Positions 9,073 through 19,297 of a stretch of 64,000 bases of DNA are shown piece by piece. This DNA comes from Streptomyces specialis. GTDB taxonomy: Bacteria > Actinomycetota > Actinomycetes > Streptomycetales > Streptomycetaceae. A model generated the notes under the pieces. It made no database searches. It was not told where the DNA came from and was given only the letters and a program-made list of their open reading frames with translations. The stretch's first letter is position 1, and every line of letters begins with the position of its first letter. The DNA is taken from assembly GCF_001493375.1 (NCBI RefSeq), contig NZ_LN929896.1, positions 324,299 through 388,298 of the forward strand. Direction: 5' to 3'. Position numbers and translations under genes: made by a program.

Positions 9073-11265
9073 ATGCGACAGCCATCGGCGGGCCGGACCC
9101 CGCCTTCCGACCCGGTGACCGGGGATCTGCGCGCGGCGGCGGACGCCACGCTCGCCCGCCTCGTCGGTGACCCCGGGGCCCGGCTCCGCACCGATCAGTG
9201 GCGCGCCATCGAGGCGCTCGTCGTCGAGCGGCGGCGGGCGCTGGTGGTGCAGCGCACCGGCTGGGGCAAGTCCGCGGTGTACTTCGTGGCCACTGCGCTG
9301 CTCAGGGAGCGCGGCAGCGGCCCCACGGTGATCGTGTCCCCGCTGCTGGCCCTCATGCGGAACCAGATCGGGGCCGCCGCCCGGGCCGGGGTCCGGGCCC
9401 GCTCGATCACCTCGGCGAACATCGAGGAGTGGGACGCGGTGCGGGCCGAGGTGGAGGCCGGCTCCGTCGACGTGCTCCTCGTCTCCCCCGAGCGGTTGAA
9501 CAATCCGGACTTCCGGGATCAGGTCCTGCCCCGGCTGGCCGCGACGACCGGCCTGCTCGTGGTCGACGAGGCGCACTGCATCTCCGACTGGGGCCATGAC
9601 TTCCGGCCGGACTACCGCCGGTTGCGCACCCTGCTCGCCGGTCTGCCGCCGGGGGTGCCGGTGCTGGCCACCACGGCGACGGCCAACGCGCGGGTGTCGG
9701 CGGACATCGCCGAGCAGTTGGGCACCGGCGCCGACACGGCCGAGGCCCTGGTGCTGCGCGGGCCGCTGGACCGGGAGAGCCTGCGGCTGTCCGTCCTGCG
9801 GCTGCCGGACGCGGCGCACCGGCTCGCCTGGCTCGACGGCGCCCTGAGCCGGCTTCCCGGCTCCGGCATCATCTACACGCTGACCGTCGCCGCCGCCGAG
9901 GAGGTGGCCGCCCATCTCACCGGGCGCGGGCACCGGGTCTCCGCCTACACCGGCCGCACGGAGCACGCGGACCGCCAGGCCGCGGAGGACGACCTGCTGG
10001 GGAACCGGGTGAAGGCCCTGGTGGCCACCTCGGCGCTGGGCATGGGATTCGACAAGCCCGACCTGGGCTTCGTGGTCCACCTCGGCTCCCCCTCCTCCCC
10101 CATCGCGTACTACCAGCAGGTGGGCCGCGCCGGGCGCGGAGTGGCGCACGCGGAGGCGCTGTTGCTGCCCGGTCCTGAGGACGAGGCGATCTGGCGGTAT
10201 TTCTCGTCGCTCGCCTTCCCGCCGGAGGATCAGGTCCGCCGCACTCTCCAGGTCCTCGCGGAGGCCGGCCGGCCCCTGTCGCTGCCCGCGCTGGAGCCGC
10301 TGGTGGACCTGCGGCGCTCGCGGCTGGAGATGATGCTCAAGGTCCTGGACGTCGACGGCGCGGTGCGCCGGGAGCGGGGCGGCTGGACCGCGACCGGCGT
10401 CCCGTGGGAGTACGACGCCGCCCGGTACGAGCGGGTGGCGGCGCAGCGCGAGGCGGAGCGGCAGGCGATGCGGGCTTACGCGGCGTCGCCCGGCTGCCGC
10501 ATGGAGTTCCTGCGCCGCCAGCTCGACGACGAGGAGGCGGCGCCCTGCGGCCGGTGCGACGTCTGCGCGGGAAGCCCGTTCGGGCCCGAGGTGGAGCCCG
10601 CCGCCCTGGACGCCGCCCGGGGCGAGCTGGCCCGGCCGGGGACGCCGGTCGAGCCGCGCCGCATGTGGCCGTCCGGGCTGCCCGCGGCCGGTGTCGATCT
10701 CAAGGGGCGCATCCCGGCCGGCGAGCAGGCCGCGCCGGGCCGTGCGCTGGGACGGCTCTCCGACATCGGCTGGGGGAACCGGCTGCGTCCGCTGCTCGCC
10801 CCCGGCGCCCCGGACGCCCCCGTGCCGGATGACGTGGTGGACGCGGTCGTCGCCGTGCTCGCCGACTGGGCGCGGGCTCCCGACGGCTGGGCGTCCGGCG
10901 CCCCCGGGGCGCCGGGGCGGCCGGTCGGCGTCGTCACCGTCGGCTCGGCGTCGCGGCCCCGCCTGGTGCGTTCGCTCGGCGAGCGGATCGCCGCCGTGGG
11001 CCGGATACCGCTGCTGGGCACGGTGGAGCGGGAGCCGGGCGCCGCGTCGGCGGGCCGGGGCAACAGCGCGCAGCGGGTGCGGGCGTTGAACGGCTCGCTG
11101 CGGCTGCCGCCGGAGTCGGCGGAGGCGGTGCGGGCCGCGGGTGGTTCCCTGCTGCTCGTCGACGACTTCACCGACTCGGGCTGGACGCTGGCCCTCGCGG
11201 CGCGGCTGCTGCGCACCTCGGGCGCCGGGGAGGTGCTGCCGCTGGTGCTGGCCGTGCAGGGCTGA
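9073..11265 (+). CDS. RecQ-family DNA helicase with C-terminal phosphoribosyltransferase-like domain
   Basis: 730 residues from ATG 9073; an upstream start at 9016 would add 19 residues. It unwinds DNA 3'-5' at the expense of ATP. Helicase motifs: I VQRTGWGKS (about 59-67), II VVDEAHCISDWGHDFR (about 160-175), III TTATA, VI QQVGRAGRG. A zinc site C-x(21)-C-x2-C-x2-C follows (about 474-505), then a winged-helix-like part. The last 110 residues are unlike helicase: VGVVTVGSASRPRLVRSL and LLVDDFTDSGWTLALAARLL match the PRPP-binding loop of type I phosphoribosyltransferases (ComF-like). It ends 22 bp from the convergent rnhB. Confidence 0.88.
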   Translation: MRQPSAGRTPPSDPVTGDLRAAADATLARLVGDPGARLRTDQWRAIEALVVERRRALVVQRTGWGKSAVYFVATALLRERGSGPTVIVSPLLALMRNQIGAAARAGVRARSITSANIEEWDAVRAEVEAGSVDVLLVSPERLNNPDFRDQVLPRLAATTGLLVVDEAHCISDWGHDFRPDYRRLRTLLAGLPPGVPVLATTATANARVSADIAEQLGTGADTAEALVLRGPLDRESLRLSVLRLPDAAHRLAWLDGALSRLPGSGIIYTLTVAAAEEVAAHLTGRGHRVSAYTGRTEHADRQAAEDDLLGNRVKALVATSALGMGFDKPDLGFVVHLGSPSSPIAYYQQVGRAGRGVAHAEALLLPGPEDEAIWRYFSSLAFPPEDQVRRTLQVLAEAGRPLSLPALEPLVDLRRSRLEMMLKVLDVDGAVRRERGGWTATGVPWEYDAARYERVAAQREAERQAMRAYAASPGCRMEFLRRQLDDEEAAPCGRCDVCAGSPFGPEVEPAALDAARGELARPGTPVEPRRMWPSGLPAAGVDLKGRIPAGEQAAPGRALGRLSDIGWGNRLRPLLAPGAPDAPVPDDVVDAVVAVLADWARAPDGWASGAPGAPGRPVGVVTVGSASRPRLVRSLGERIAAVGRIPLLGTVEREPGAASAGRGNSAQRVRALNGSLRLPPESAEAVRAAGGSLLLVDDFTDSGWTLALAARLLRTSGAGEVLPLVLAVQG

Positions 11266-11287
11266 CGGCGCGGGCCGGGGACCTGAG

Positions 11288-11992
11288 TCAGAACATGCCG
11301 AGCTGGCCGGTGCTCTCCAGGGACTCCGCCGCCGGGGAGCCACGGTGCGAGGGCAGCTTGAGGTGGCGCCAGCGGGGCAACGCGTCGAGATAGGCCCATG
11401 TTCTGCGGTGGTGCGGGGTCGGGCCCAGCTCCTCCAGCGCGGCCCGGTGCGTGGGCGACGGGTAGCCGGCATTGCTGTCGAAGCCGAACTCGGGGTGCTC
11501 CGGGGCCAGTTCGGCGAGCATGGCGTCGCGTCGCACCTTGGCGATGACCGAGGCGGCGGCCACCGCCACGCAGGACTGGTCTCCCTTGATGACCGTCCGC
11601 ACGCGCCAGGGCTCGCCCAGGTAGTCGTGCTTGCCGTCCAGGATCACGGCGTCCGGTCGCTCCGGGAGGGCCTCCAGCGCCCGGACGGCCGCCAGCCGCA
11701 GCGCGGCCGTCATGCCGAGGCGGTCGATCTCGCCGGGCGAGGCGTGGCCGAGGGCGTGGGCCGTGACCCAGTCGGTGAGCACGGCCGCCAGCGCGATCCT
11801 GCGCTGCGGTGTCAGCAGCTTGGAGTCGGTGAGCCCGTCCGGCGGGCGGCGCAGCCCGGTGACGGCGGCGCAGACGGTGACCGGTCCGGCCCAGGCCCCG
11901 CGACCGACCTCGTCGACACCGGCGACCAGCCGGGCACCGGTGGTGGCGCGCAGGGACCGCTCGACGCGGTGCGTGGGAGGCTCGTACGGCAT
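11288..11992 (-). CDS. rnhB: Ribonuclease HII
   Basis: 234 residues. It cleaves the RNA strand of RNA-DNA hybrids and removes misincorporated ribonucleotides. The N-terminal motif AGVDEVGRGAWAGPV supplies catalytic Asp27 and Glu28; DSKLL, VILDGKHDYL (Asp near 118) and SVIAKVRRD (final Asp) follow in family order, with the GYPSPTHRAAL segment. Length is normal for actinobacteria. The start is the ATG at 11992; no competing upstream start is better. It lies 13 bp from the stop of the next gene upstream, so the two may be cotranscribed. Confidence 0.95.
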   Translation of the reverse strand: MPYEPPTHRVERSLRATTGARLVAGVDEVGRGAWAGPVTVCAAVTGLRRPPDGLTDSKLLTPQRRIALAAVLTDWVTAHALGHASPGEIDRLGMTAALRLAAVRALEALPERPDAVILDGKHDYLGEPWRVRTVIKGDQSCVAVAAASVIAKVRRDAMLAELAPEHPEFGFDSNAGYPSPTHRAALEELGPTPHHRRTWAYLDALPRWRHLKLPSHRGSPAAESLESTGQLGMF

Positions 11993-12005
11993 GACGCGGG
12001 CCAGC

Positions 12006-12671
12006 CTATGTGCACCAGCCCTCGAAGGGCCTCTCGGGGGTGTACCAGTGCTCGAAGGGCCGGTCGAGGTGGTAGCGGCCGTCGCGCCCGAGCAGCAGTT
12101 CCCGGGTCTCCCCGTTGCCCGGGTTGGACAGCGACTCGAACTCCGCGACCGACCAGTGCAGCCAGCGCATGCAGAACAGGCGCATCGTCAGCCCGTGGGT
12201 CACCAGCAGCACGTTGGGCGGATGGTCCGGCTCCTCGAAGCTGCGCCAGAGGCTCTCCAGGAAGGCACCGACCCGGTCGTAGACATCGGCACCCGACTCC
12301 CCTTGGGCGAAGCGGTAGAAGAAGTGCCCGTACGCGTCGCGGGACCGTTTCTGCCGGAGCACGTCCTCGCGGTCCTGCCAGTTGCCCCAGTCCTGTTCGC
12401 GCAGCCGAGGCTCCTCGCGCACCCGCACCAGGGAGGGGTCGAGGCCCAGGGCGTGGAACGTCTCGTGCGTCCGGCGGTACGGGGAGACATACGCGGACAC
12501 CCGCTCCCGCCCGAAGACCGCGCGCAGCCGCTGCCCGGCGGCCTCGGCCTGTCGCCTGCCCTTCTCCGTCAGCGCCAGCGCGTGATCGGGAACGTGTTCG
12601 TAGACGGAGTCGTCATAGTTCCCCTGGGACTCTCCGTGCCGCAGGAGGACGATGCGCCGGGGCTGTGCCAT
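12006..12671 (-). CDS. Histidine phosphatase family protein (phosphoglycerate mutase-like)
   Basis: 221 residues from ATG 12671. The RHG motif LLRHGESQGN (about 9-18) provides the phosphorylated histidine; YRRTHET, an acidic Glu and the late THGLTMRLF motif complete the active site. A second histidine lies in VTHGL. The family includes phosphatases of sugars, nucleotides and proteins as well as mutases; the substrate cannot be predicted. The C-terminal 40 residues (WYTPERPFEGWCT) are an Actinobacteria-type extension. Confidence 0.88.
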   Translation of the reverse strand: MAQPRRIVLLRHGESQGNYDDSVYEHVPDHALALTEKGRRQAEAAGQRLRAVFGRERVSAYVSPYRRTHETFHALGLDPSLVRVREEPRLREQDWGNWQDREDVLRQKRSRDAYGHFFYRFAQGESGADVYDRVGAFLESLWRSFEEPDHPPNVLLVTHGLTMRLFCMRWLHWSVAEFESLSNPGNGETRELLLGRDGRYHLDRPFEHWYTPERPFEGWCT

Positions 12672-12725
12672 GGAGTCAGCCTAGTTCGGCGGCGCGGGCG
12701 GAGCCGGTCGCTCCGCTGGCACCCG

Positions 12726-13334
12726 TCAGACCGTCCAGGACGGTTCCATGTCGATCACGTCGCCGGCGATCGCCGTGACATCGGCACCGGTCTGGGCGCG
12801 CAGCGCCAGCCGTTCCACCCGCTCGGTGCGGTACTTGGCGCGTTCCGCCGCCGAGTCCCACATGGACAGCACCAGGAACTCGCAGTCCGGCTCGGCCTCG
12901 GCGAACACCCCCCGCAGCATGCCGGGCGAGCCGGCCATCGCCGGGTTCCACACCTTCTCCTGCATCAGCGCGAAGTGCTCGGCCCGCTCCCGGCGGACCC
13001 GGCAGTGCGCCACCCGCAGCAGATCGGCTTCGGTGAAGCGCGGCTCGAATCCCATCTTGACGTCGAAGCGGTACTGGAAGAGCCGCACCCGCATGTCCTG
13101 GAAGGTGCCGTTCTGCGCCGCCGCGAGCCGGTCGTGGGAGCGGGCCATGAACGAGTCGTAGAACGCGCGGCTCTCCCAGAAACCGAAGAGATGCGCGACA
13201 CCCGGCCGGGTCCGGCTCCAACCGCCGCCCTGGGCCCGGAACCCCGGCTCGCCGAGCAGCCCCGCCCACTTCCGCTGCCCGCGCTCGAAGCCGACTCGGT
13301 CGACCACAGCGCACCGCATCCACTTGACCAGCAC
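12726..13334 (-). CDS. YdbC-like / DUF4937 antibiotic-monooxygenase-fold protein
   Basis: 202 residues from GTG 13334 (VLVKWMRCAV). Two similar halves each resemble a ferredoxin-like ABM fold: an N-terminal half with GFWESRAFYDSFMARSHD and a C-terminal half with LSMWDSAAERAKYRTERVE. Such dimeric alpha-beta barrel-like proteins bind small or aromatic ligands, but no function is known for this group. A start at 13376 would add 14 residues of low similarity. It lies after the NmrA-like gene on the same strand. Confidence 0.72.
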   Translation of the reverse strand: MLVKWMRCAVVDRVGFERGQRKWAGLLGEPGFRAQGGGWSRTRPGVAHLFGFWESRAFYDSFMARSHDRLAAAQNGTFQDMRVRLFQYRFDVKMGFEPRFTEADLLRVAHCRVRRERAEHFALMQEKVWNPAMAGSPGMLRGVFAEAEPDCEFLVLSMWDSAAERAKYRTERVERLALRAQTGADVTAIAGDVIDMEPSWTV

Positions 13335-13419
13335 CGCGCCATCGTACGGCCAACTCACGCCAGGGGCGCACGACATCGGAGATCACGCGGCCACCCCGGC
13401 ACGCACGCCCCACCCAAGC

Positions 13420-14073
13420 TCACCGCGCCGCCAGGAAGTCCCCGAACGCGACCCGGCCCACCGCGCGGTCCGGCGCCAGCAGCGCGCCCTCCCGCACCGC
13501 GCGGAACGTCCGGCCCGGCAGCCGCAGCGGCACCACCGGCCGGAGCCCCGCCACCCGCCCGGTCGCCCGCGCCGCGGCCCGCGTCAGCTCACGCGCCGTA
13601 CGGATCTCCGGCCCCGCCATATCCGCGACCCGTCCCCCGGGCTCCCCGACGGCGAGCCGCGCCAGCCGCTCGCCCACCTCGCGCGCCGACACCGGCTGCA
13701 ACCGCACCCCGCCGCCCAGCGTGAACACCACCGGCAGCCACCGCTGCGCCGCCACCACCCGGGTGATCAGTTCGTGGAACTGGGTGGCCCGCAGCACCGT
13801 CCAGGGCAGCCCGGACTCCGCGACGATCCGCTCGCACTCCGCCTTGGCCCGGTAATAGGGGAAGCCCGGCGCCCGGTCGACACCGACGATCGAGACGTAC
13901 ACCAGATGGGCCACCCCCGCGTCCCGCGCCGCGTCCGTCAGCCGCCGCGTCATCGCCACATCGCGCGGCCCGGCCGCCGTCGCGCAGTGCACCACGGCAT
14001 CGGTCCCGGCCAGCGCCGCCCCGAGCCCGTCGCCACTCCCCAGGTCGCCCCGCACCCCGGCTCTTATCCACAT
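13420..14073 (-). CDS. NmrA-like NAD(P)-binding protein, C-terminal piece of a broken gene
   Basis: The larger part of an atypical short-chain dehydrogenase/NmrA-type gene. From about 14058 downward the frame reads VRGDLGSGDGLGAALAGTDAVVHCATAAG, then LVYVSIVGVD and YYRAKAECERIVAESGLPWTVLRATQFHE, the typical body of this family. The first five residues up to 14073 derive from the inserted sequence, so the ATG at 14073 is not a genuine start. The true N-terminus with the dinucleotide-binding Gly motif lies at 14262-14375 in another frame. Substrate unknown; such proteins act as NAD(P)H-dependent reductases or redox sensors. Confidence 0.75.
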   Translation of the reverse strand: MWIRAGVRGDLGSGDGLGAALAGTDAVVHCATAAGPRDVAMTRRLTDAARDAGVAHLVYVSIVGVDRAPGFPYYRAKAECERIVAESGLPWTVLRATQFHELITRVVAAQRWLPVVFTLGGGVRLQPVSAREVGERLARLAVGEPGGRVADMAGPEIRTARELTRAAARATGRVAGLRPVVPLRLPGRTFRAVREGALLAPDRAVGRVAFGDFLAAR

Positions 14074-14260
14074 CCGACCCTGCCGGCGAAGGGGCTAGTG
14101 GAGGAACTGGCGGGCCGCCCATCACGAACAAGACCAGCGCGAAGGCGAGCTAGGCTGGTCGTGAGCGACACCCTCTTCGTCGGCACCGGCAGTAGAGCGC
14201 GTCCAACAGATGTCAGATGTGTATAAGAGCCCGCCCGCGCGGCCCCCCCCCCCCCCCCCT
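14061..14260. other. Probable sequencing-adaptor insertion (two inverted Nextera-like copies and a 17-base C run)
   Basis: On the minus strand 14229-14212 reads CTCTTATACACATCTGAC, an exact match to Tn5 mosaic end plus the start of the Nextera read-1 adaptor; TGCCGACGA of the same adaptor occurs at 14185-14177. On the plus strand 14061-14089 reads CTCTTATCCACATCCGACCC followed by TGCCGGCGA, the same adaptor with about four substitutions, followed by sequence resembling the P5 end. A run of 17 C lies at 14243-14259. The segment interrupts a conserved gene. Confidence 0.85.
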
Positions 14261-14375
14261 CGTCCCGCCCCCGGCGGCTGAGCACCCGCACCTCGTGCTC
14301 GTCCTCCAGCAGCCGGCGCACGACCTCACGGCCGAGCGTCCCCGTACCGCCGGTCACCAGAATCACGCTGTTCAC
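14064..14375 (-). pseudogene. NmrA-like protein, N-terminal piece plus artefact read-through
   Basis: From ATG 14375 the frame encodes MNSVILVTGGTGTLGREVV with the Rossmann GGTGTLG motif, then VRVLSRRGRDE. After about 38 residues it enters a 17-base G run and the inserted segment, where the translation shows SYTHLT, a peptide signature of translated Nextera adaptor. Only 14262-14375 is genuine coding sequence. With the insertion removed, this and the piece at 13420-14060 would form one protein of normal length (about 250-260 residues). Confidence 0.75.
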
Positions 14376-14501
14376 GATCGCCCCATGGGTTGTCGCCTTC
14401 CGCCGCCTCCATCCTCACGGAACCGGCCGGAACGCGCAGCCGCGCCCGGGCACCACCGTGCCCCCCACCGCGCGCGGCACGGCGGGGGGCACCGGGGACC
14501 G

Positions 14502-17408
<2,907 letters not shown>

Positions 17409-17508
17409 TCCGCCTCCCTGATCGGGCATAACGCCCTGGTGCGACCCGGCCCGGGGGCGGGGTCACGTGGTGTCTTTCCATCGGCCGGAGCGCCGCGATG
17501 CGCCCCGG

Positions 17509-18012
17509 TCAGCTCTTGTCGGCGCCGGTCCGCGCGGGCGGGGGCCCCGGCCGTTCGCCGTCCGCGGGGAATCCCTCGCGCAGTTCGGCGATGGCGGCCT
17601 CGAAGTCCTCCAGCGAGTCGAAGGCCCGGTAGACGGACGCGAAGCGCAGATAGGCCACCAGGTCCAGCTCGCGGAGCGGCCCGAGTATGGCCAGGCCGAC
17701 GTCGTGCGTGGACAGCTCGGCGCTGCCGGTCGCGCGCACCGCCTCCTCGACGCGCTGGCCGAGCTGGGCGAGGGCGTCCTCGGTCACGGGGCGGCCCTGG
17801 CACGCCTTGCGCACCCCGGCGATCACCTTGTTCCGGCTGAACGGCTCCGTGACGCCGCTGCGCTTGATCACCATGAGCGAGGCGGTCTCCACCGTGGTGA
17901 ACCGCCGGGAGCAGTTCGGACACTGGCGGCGGCGGCGGATCATGGTGCCGTCGTCGGCGGTACGGCTGTCGACGACGCGGCTGTCGGGGTGCCGGCAGAA
18001 GGGGCAGTGCAT
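17509..18012 (-). CDS. nrdR: Transcriptional repressor NrdR
   Basis: 167 residues from ATG 18012 with GGGAGAG upstream. It represses ribonucleotide reductase genes in response to ATP/dATP. The N-terminal zinc ribbon has MHCPFC and CPNCSRRF (four Cys at 3, 6, 31, 34) with the RRRRQCPNC DNA-binding segment; an ATP-cone follows (VIKRSGVTEPFSRNKVIAGVRKAC, about 48-135). The C-terminal 25 residues are Pro/Gly-rich. First gene of nrdRJ; tandem binding boxes lie about 190-240 bp upstream, so it likely regulates itself. Confidence 0.97.
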   Translation of the reverse strand: MHCPFCRHPDSRVVDSRTADDGTMIRRRRQCPNCSRRFTTVETASLMVIKRSGVTEPFSRNKVIAGVRKACQGRPVTEDALAQLGQRVEEAVRATGSAELSTHDVGLAILGPLRELDLVAYLRFASVYRAFDSLEDFEAAIAELREGFPADGERPGPPPARTGADKS

Positions 18013-18201
18013 GGTTCTCTCCCTTTCCCGACCACTGGGACCGCTCCGGCGGCCATGCCGGAGGCCGCTCCGACCGCTTGGTGACGCAGCGTGCCGACGC
18101 GGGATGCGCGGGCACGACGCCGCAGCCTCGCCGGGCTGTTCGAACAACCCGCCGGGGCGATCCCCAGCATAGGCGATAACGGCCACACGTGATGACCCGG
18201 G

Positions 18202-18217
18202 ACACAATTTGTAGGGA
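18202..18217. promoter_or_regulatory. nrdR: NrdR box 1
   Basis: ACACAATTTGTAGGGA matches the NrdR consensus (acaCwAtATaTwgtgt) at 12 or more of 16 positions. It pairs with box 2, starting 32 bp away, the spacing of about three helical turns described for tandem NrdR boxes. Confidence 0.75.
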
Positions 18218-18233
18218 GCCACCAGTCAGCAAA

Positions 18234-18249
18234 CCACTACATCTAGGGG
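18234..18249. promoter_or_regulatory. nrdR: NrdR box 2
   Basis: CCACTACATCTAGGGG matches the NrdR consensus, with the conserved CWANAT-N-TW core. It lies 32 bp from box 1 in the nrdR-lexA intergenic region and on the nrdR side of the LexA site. Confidence 0.72.
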
Positions 18250-18442
18250 TCGGCTGTCAATATCGTCGGACCATCGCCGGACCGGGTGTCGCGCCGCGAC
18301 AAACCGGGACCCGGGGTCGGACGAGCGGGAGCCGCATGGGAGGCTATCGCACAGGCGGTTACCGTTCGCGGCCGACCCGCCGGGAACGGCGGTGTCATAC
18401 ACCCGGTTTTGGGCTCCCGTCAGGCGATCTGCGATATTTCAC

Positions 18443-18458
18443 TCGAACGTGTGTTTGG
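18443..18458. promoter_or_regulatory. lexA: LexA (SOS) box upstream of lexA
   Basis: TCGAACGTGTGTTTGG contains CGAACGTGTGTTTG, close to the actinobacterial/Bacillus SOS consensus CGAACrnryGTTyC. It lies 63 bp upstream of the lexA start, so LexA should repress its own gene. Confidence 0.88.
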
Positions 18459-18520
18459 CGCAACCTTTCGATAGCAACTACCGTTGTCTGACTAGCGCGT
18501 ACCACCGAGAAGGGGCCGAC

Positions 18521-19270
18521 ATGACCACCGCAGCAGACGACGCCATCACCGCCGCTGAGCGCCGCCAGGACCGGCTGGGGCCCCCCGGCGCCACGCCCGC
18601 CCGCTCGCTGCCCGGCCGGCCACCGGGTATCAGGGCCGACAGCTCCGGCCTCACCGACCGTCAGCGCCGGGTCATCGAGGTCATCCGCGACTCCGTCCAG
18701 CGCCGGGGATACCCTCCGTCGATGCGGGAGATCGGCCAGGCCGTGGGGCTCTCCAGCACCTCGTCCGTGGCCCACCAGCTCATGGCGCTGGAGCGCAAGG
18801 GCTTCCTCCGCCGCGACCCGCACCGCCCCCGGGCCTACGAGGTGCGCGGCTCCGACACGCCCACCCCCCAGGCCGCGGACACGGCCGGCAAGCCCGCCGC
18901 CTCCTATGTCCCGCTGGTCGGCCGGATCGCGGCCGGCGGCCCGATCCTCGCGGAGGAGTCCGTCGAGGACGTCTTCCCCCTGCCCCGCCAGCTCGTCGGG
19001 GACGGCGAGCTGTTCGTGCTGAAGGTCGTCGGGGACTCGATGATCGAGGCCGCCATCTGCGACGGCGACTGGGTCACGGTCCGCCGCCAGCCCGTCGCGG
19101 AGAACGGCGACATCGTGGCCGCCATGCTGGACGGCGAGGCCACCGTGAAGCGCTTCAAGCGGGAGGACGGCCAGATCTGGCTGCTGCCGCACAACGCCGC
19201 GTACCAGCCGATCCCCGGCGACGAGGCGACCATCCTCGGCAAGGTCGTCGCCGTCATGCGCCGGATCTGA
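18521..19270 (+). CDS. lexA: SOS-response repressor LexA
   Basis: 249 residues from ATG 18521 (GAGAAGGGG upstream). The N-terminal winged helix spans about 44-110 (LTDRQRRVIEVIRDSVQRRG, then MREIGQAVGLSSTSSV). The S24 protease-like C-terminal domain has the self-cleavage site Ala138-Gly139, catalytic Ser173 (in GDSMIEA) and Lys210 (in EATVKRFKRE). RecA filaments trigger cleavage, derepressing SOS genes; recA with its own SOS site is in this window. Upstream starts in frame precede the SOS box, so are excluded. Divergent from nrdRJ; convergent with the DinG-type helicase. Confidence 0.98.
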   Translation: MTTAADDAITAAERRQDRLGPPGATPARSLPGRPPGIRADSSGLTDRQRRVIEVIRDSVQRRGYPPSMREIGQAVGLSSTSSVAHQLMALERKGFLRRDPHRPRAYEVRGSDTPTPQAADTAGKPAASYVPLVGRIAAGGPILAEESVEDVFPLPRQLVGDGELFVLKVVGDSMIEAAICDGDWVTVRRQPVAENGDIVAAMLDGEATVKRFKREDGQIWLLPHNAAYQPIPGDEATILGKVVAVMRRI

Positions 19271-19297
19271 CGCGCCGCGCCGACCGCCCCCTGCTCC

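Noticed and set aside
14061..14260. Transposon end or IS remnant
   Set aside because: The mosaic end is that of the engineered Tn5 used in library preparation; no transposase, no target duplication, and adaptor-specific sequence follows.
17409..18520. Cobalamin riboswitch upstream of nrdRJ
   Set aside because: No B12-box-like sequence was seen; the region holds NrdR boxes instead, as expected for nrdRJ.
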